From: an uncultured Acidimicrobiales bacterium
Lineage (GTDB): Bacteria; Actinomycetota; Acidimicrobiia; Acidimicrobiales; UBA10347
Assembly: GCA_937942965.1 (NCBI GenBank)
Contig: CALDGN010000314.1
Span: 1-16,697, forward strand
DNA: 16,697 nt
Direction: 5' to 3'
Position 1 is the stretch's first letter, and every line of letters begins with the position of its first letter. Below the pieces are notes generated by a model, which saw nothing but the letters and a program-made list of their open reading frames with translations, was not told where the DNA came from and did not search any database. Below, piece after piece: positions 15,145-16,697 of this stretch. The translations under genes were made by a program, and so were the position numbers.

Positions 15145-16644
15145 ATGAACGAACAACCGCTTCATCGCTGGGTCGGGCGAGGCGGCGTCGTCGGACTCGG
15201 CGTCATCGCAATCATCGCCATCATCGGCTTGGTGCTGGCCGCGATCGCGCTCGGCGATCGTTCGGATCGCATCGCTGAGCTCGAAGGCGAGGTCGACGCC
15301 GCTCGACTCGACGTCGCGACGATCGCAGCGGAGCGGGACCTCAGCACTGACGCAGCCGCCATCACGGAGTCCCGGTGGCTCGCTGCGGTCGCCGTGAGTG
15401 GTGACTACTCGCCGCCCCAGAGCCGCTTGTTGGCCGTCGAGGCGGCGAACCGCAGCTCGGCTCCTGAAGCAATGGCGGCAGTCGGCGAGTTGTTGTTCGC
15501 CGACGTGCGGGTGAGACCACCGATCGCCGACCTTGTCCACGACGGACCGGTGTGGGTCACCGCTGCAGCCACCGATGCCGATCTCGTCGCGACGGGCTCT
15601 GATGACGGCACCGCGAAACTCTGGTCAACGGCCGGCGAGCTGCAGGCGACGTTGGCGCACGATGGTCGGGTTCGAGCGATCGCGTTCGCCCGCGACGACG
15701 CGATCGTTGTGACCGGTACCGCCGAAGGAACCGTGACGGCGTGGACAACCACGGGCGAGGCACTGGCTTCGGCGGGCCACACCGACCAGGTCAACGCGAT
15801 TGCCGTGAGCGGCGATGCGGCGCTGATGGCCTCGGGCGCAAGCGACGGGTTGGTACTCGTCACCGATACGGCGAGCGGCGAAATCGTGCAGGAGCTCGAG
15901 CACCCCGACGCTGTGTGGACGGTCGCGTTCGCCTCCGACGACACCCGGATCGCAAGCGGCAGCCAGGACGGCATCGCTCGGGTGTGGGACGTTCCGACCG
16001 GGGTCGAAGTCGCCAGCTACGACCTCGGCCAACAAGTATCAACGCTCAGCTTCTCGCCCGATGGACGCTGGCTGTTCGCGGGCAGCCAAGGAGCGACCGG
16101 TCTGCTTGTCGATCTCGAAACCGGCGACGCCGGGGAACCGCTCGAAGCCAGCTTTCGTGGCGGGCTCCTCGACACCGAATGGCATCCGGACAGCAGCGAA
16201 CTCGCCATCGTCTCGATCGGCGGCGTCCACCGCTTCGACCTGGCCGCCCGAGCGCTCATCGCTGAGCACAGCGTCGCTGGCGGGGTTCGCAACGTTGCCT
16301 ACGGGGCCGACGGATCCTGGTTCGCAGTCGTGTCAGGCGACTTCCAATTCTCCTTCGGCGAAGTCACGTTCTGGGACACCGCAACCGGCACCCAGCTCGC
16401 AGGCCTGAATCTCGGCGGTCCCGTTGAGACGGTCGCGATCCACCCCAGTGGAGCTGTCGTTGCGGGCTTCCGTAGCACCCAGGACTTGGTCGAGGTCGGC
16501 GGCGGTTTGATCGCACCCGGCCCTTCCAACTGGACGGCACTTGCGTGTGAAGGAACCGACGCCGTCATCTCGGAATCGACGTGGCGCCAGCTGACGGGTG
16601 ACGCCACCGAAGTGAGGGTCGACTGTGCTTCGATGTCCGGCTAG
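15145..16644 (+). CDS. Membrane-anchored WD40 beta-propeller protein
   Basis: The 499-residue protein has one N-terminal membrane span (~14-36, VVGLGVIAIIAIIGLVLAAI), a short charged coiled-coil-like helix (~38-65, DRIAELEGEVDAARLDV) and a segment SRLLAVEAANRSSAPEA (~93-109). About eight WD40-type blades follow, from ~132 to ~460. Several end in typical motifs such as SDDGTAKLW, SQDGIARVWD and GEVTFWDTATG. The C-terminus carries LACEG...WRQLTG with Cys residues. A similar Cys-W-Cys tail occurs behind WD40 arrays of actinobacterial signalling proteins, as I recall. No kinase, caspase or NTPase domain is attached, so it is a propeller scaffold alone. The topology (propeller in or out) is not clear. 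The stop shares CTAG with the converging gene. The function is unknown beyond protein binding. Confidence 0.9.
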   Translation: MNEQPLHRWVGRGGVVGLGVIAIIAIIGLVLAAIALGDRSDRIAELEGEVDAARLDVATIAAERDLSTDAAAITESRWLAAVAVSGDYSPPQSRLLAVEAANRSSAPEAMAAVGELLFADVRVRPPIADLVHDGPVWVTAAATDADLVATGSDDGTAKLWSTAGELQATLAHDGRVRAIAFARDDAIVVTGTAEGTVTAWTTTGEALASAGHTDQVNAIAVSGDAALMASGASDGLVLVTDTASGEIVQELEHPDAVWTVAFASDDTRIASGSQDGIARVWDVPTGVEVASYDLGQQVSTLSFSPDGRWLFAGSQGATGLLVDLETGDAGEPLEASFRGGLLDTEWHPDSSELAIVSIGGVHRFDLAARALIAEHSVAGGVRNVAYGADGSWFAVVSGDFQFSFGEVTFWDTATGTQLAGLNLGGPVETVAIHPSGAVVAGFRSTQDLVEVGGGLIAPGPSNWTALACEGTDAVISESTWRQLTGDATEVRVDCASMSG

Positions 16645-16697
16645 CTCAGGCGGAGTTCGCCCGCTTCGAAGCGCCGGATGACCTCGTCACGAGCCTG
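16641..16697 (-). CDS. C-terminal end of a minus-strand gene entering from the right edge
   Basis: The minus strand encodes 18 residues (ending FEAGELRLS) and then a TAG stop at 16643-16641. The fragment is too short to name. Its support is the open frame up to the edge, the normal codon use, and the back-to-back ending with the WD40 gene within a CTAG tetramer. It could still be chance. Confidence 0.45.
   Translation of the reverse strand, partial: QARDEVIRRFEAGELRLS

Overview
The window (16,697 bp, high GC) looks like a chromosomal piece of a high-GC actinobacterium. My best guess is the Acidimicrobiia (Ilumatobacter-like). This rests on gene style only: GTG starts, GAC/GTC-rich codons, an LAxTG-type wall-sorting motif, and split acyl-CoA mutase subunits next to a MeaB-type GTPase. 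No rRNA or other marker gene is present to prove it.

Left third (1-7258, minus strand): two tandem paralogous giant secreted proteins. The upstream gene (7258 to 3431) is complete. It has a signal peptide, a ~410-residue N-terminal region, five ~125-residue DUF11-type modules, a final DUF11 domain, and a C-terminal LAITG / membrane segment / charged tail. The downstream gene (3231 to the left edge) has the same N-terminal region and five complete modules, and runs out of the window. A strong nested hairpin with a T-tract separates them, so they are probably separate transcription units.

Middle (7492-11204): a MarR-type regulator gene diverges from a three-gene cluster encoding a coenzyme-B12-dependent acyl-CoA mutase: catalytic large subunit, B12-binding small subunit and MeaB-type GTPase chaperone. 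The marR-mutase intergenic region holds nested perfect inverted repeats that look like an operator. The active-site residues of the large subunit (Phe75, Gln193) match isobutyryl-CoA mutase rather than methylmalonyl-CoA mutase (Tyr/Arg). The cluster may therefore interconvert isobutyryl-CoA and n-butyryl-CoA (valine / short branched-chain metabolism) under MarR control.

Right third (11315-16697): a cytosolic-looking GAF-GAF-PAS-GGDEF diguanylate cyclase with intact catalytic and inhibitory sites overlaps by 4 bp a small secreted or membrane protein gene. Next comes a MetY-type O-acetylhomoserine sulfhydrylase (PLP enzyme), followed by two tandem intrinsic terminators. Then comes a membrane-anchored WD40 beta-propeller protein, which converges on, and shares a CTAG with, the end of a minus-strand gene that enters from the right edge.

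No tRNA, rRNA, CRISPR, transposase or integrase was recognised. The most unusual items are the mutase specificity signature, the nested operator-like palindromes, the paralogous modular surface proteins with near-identical internal DNA repeats, and the cyclase/small-membrane-protein overlap.
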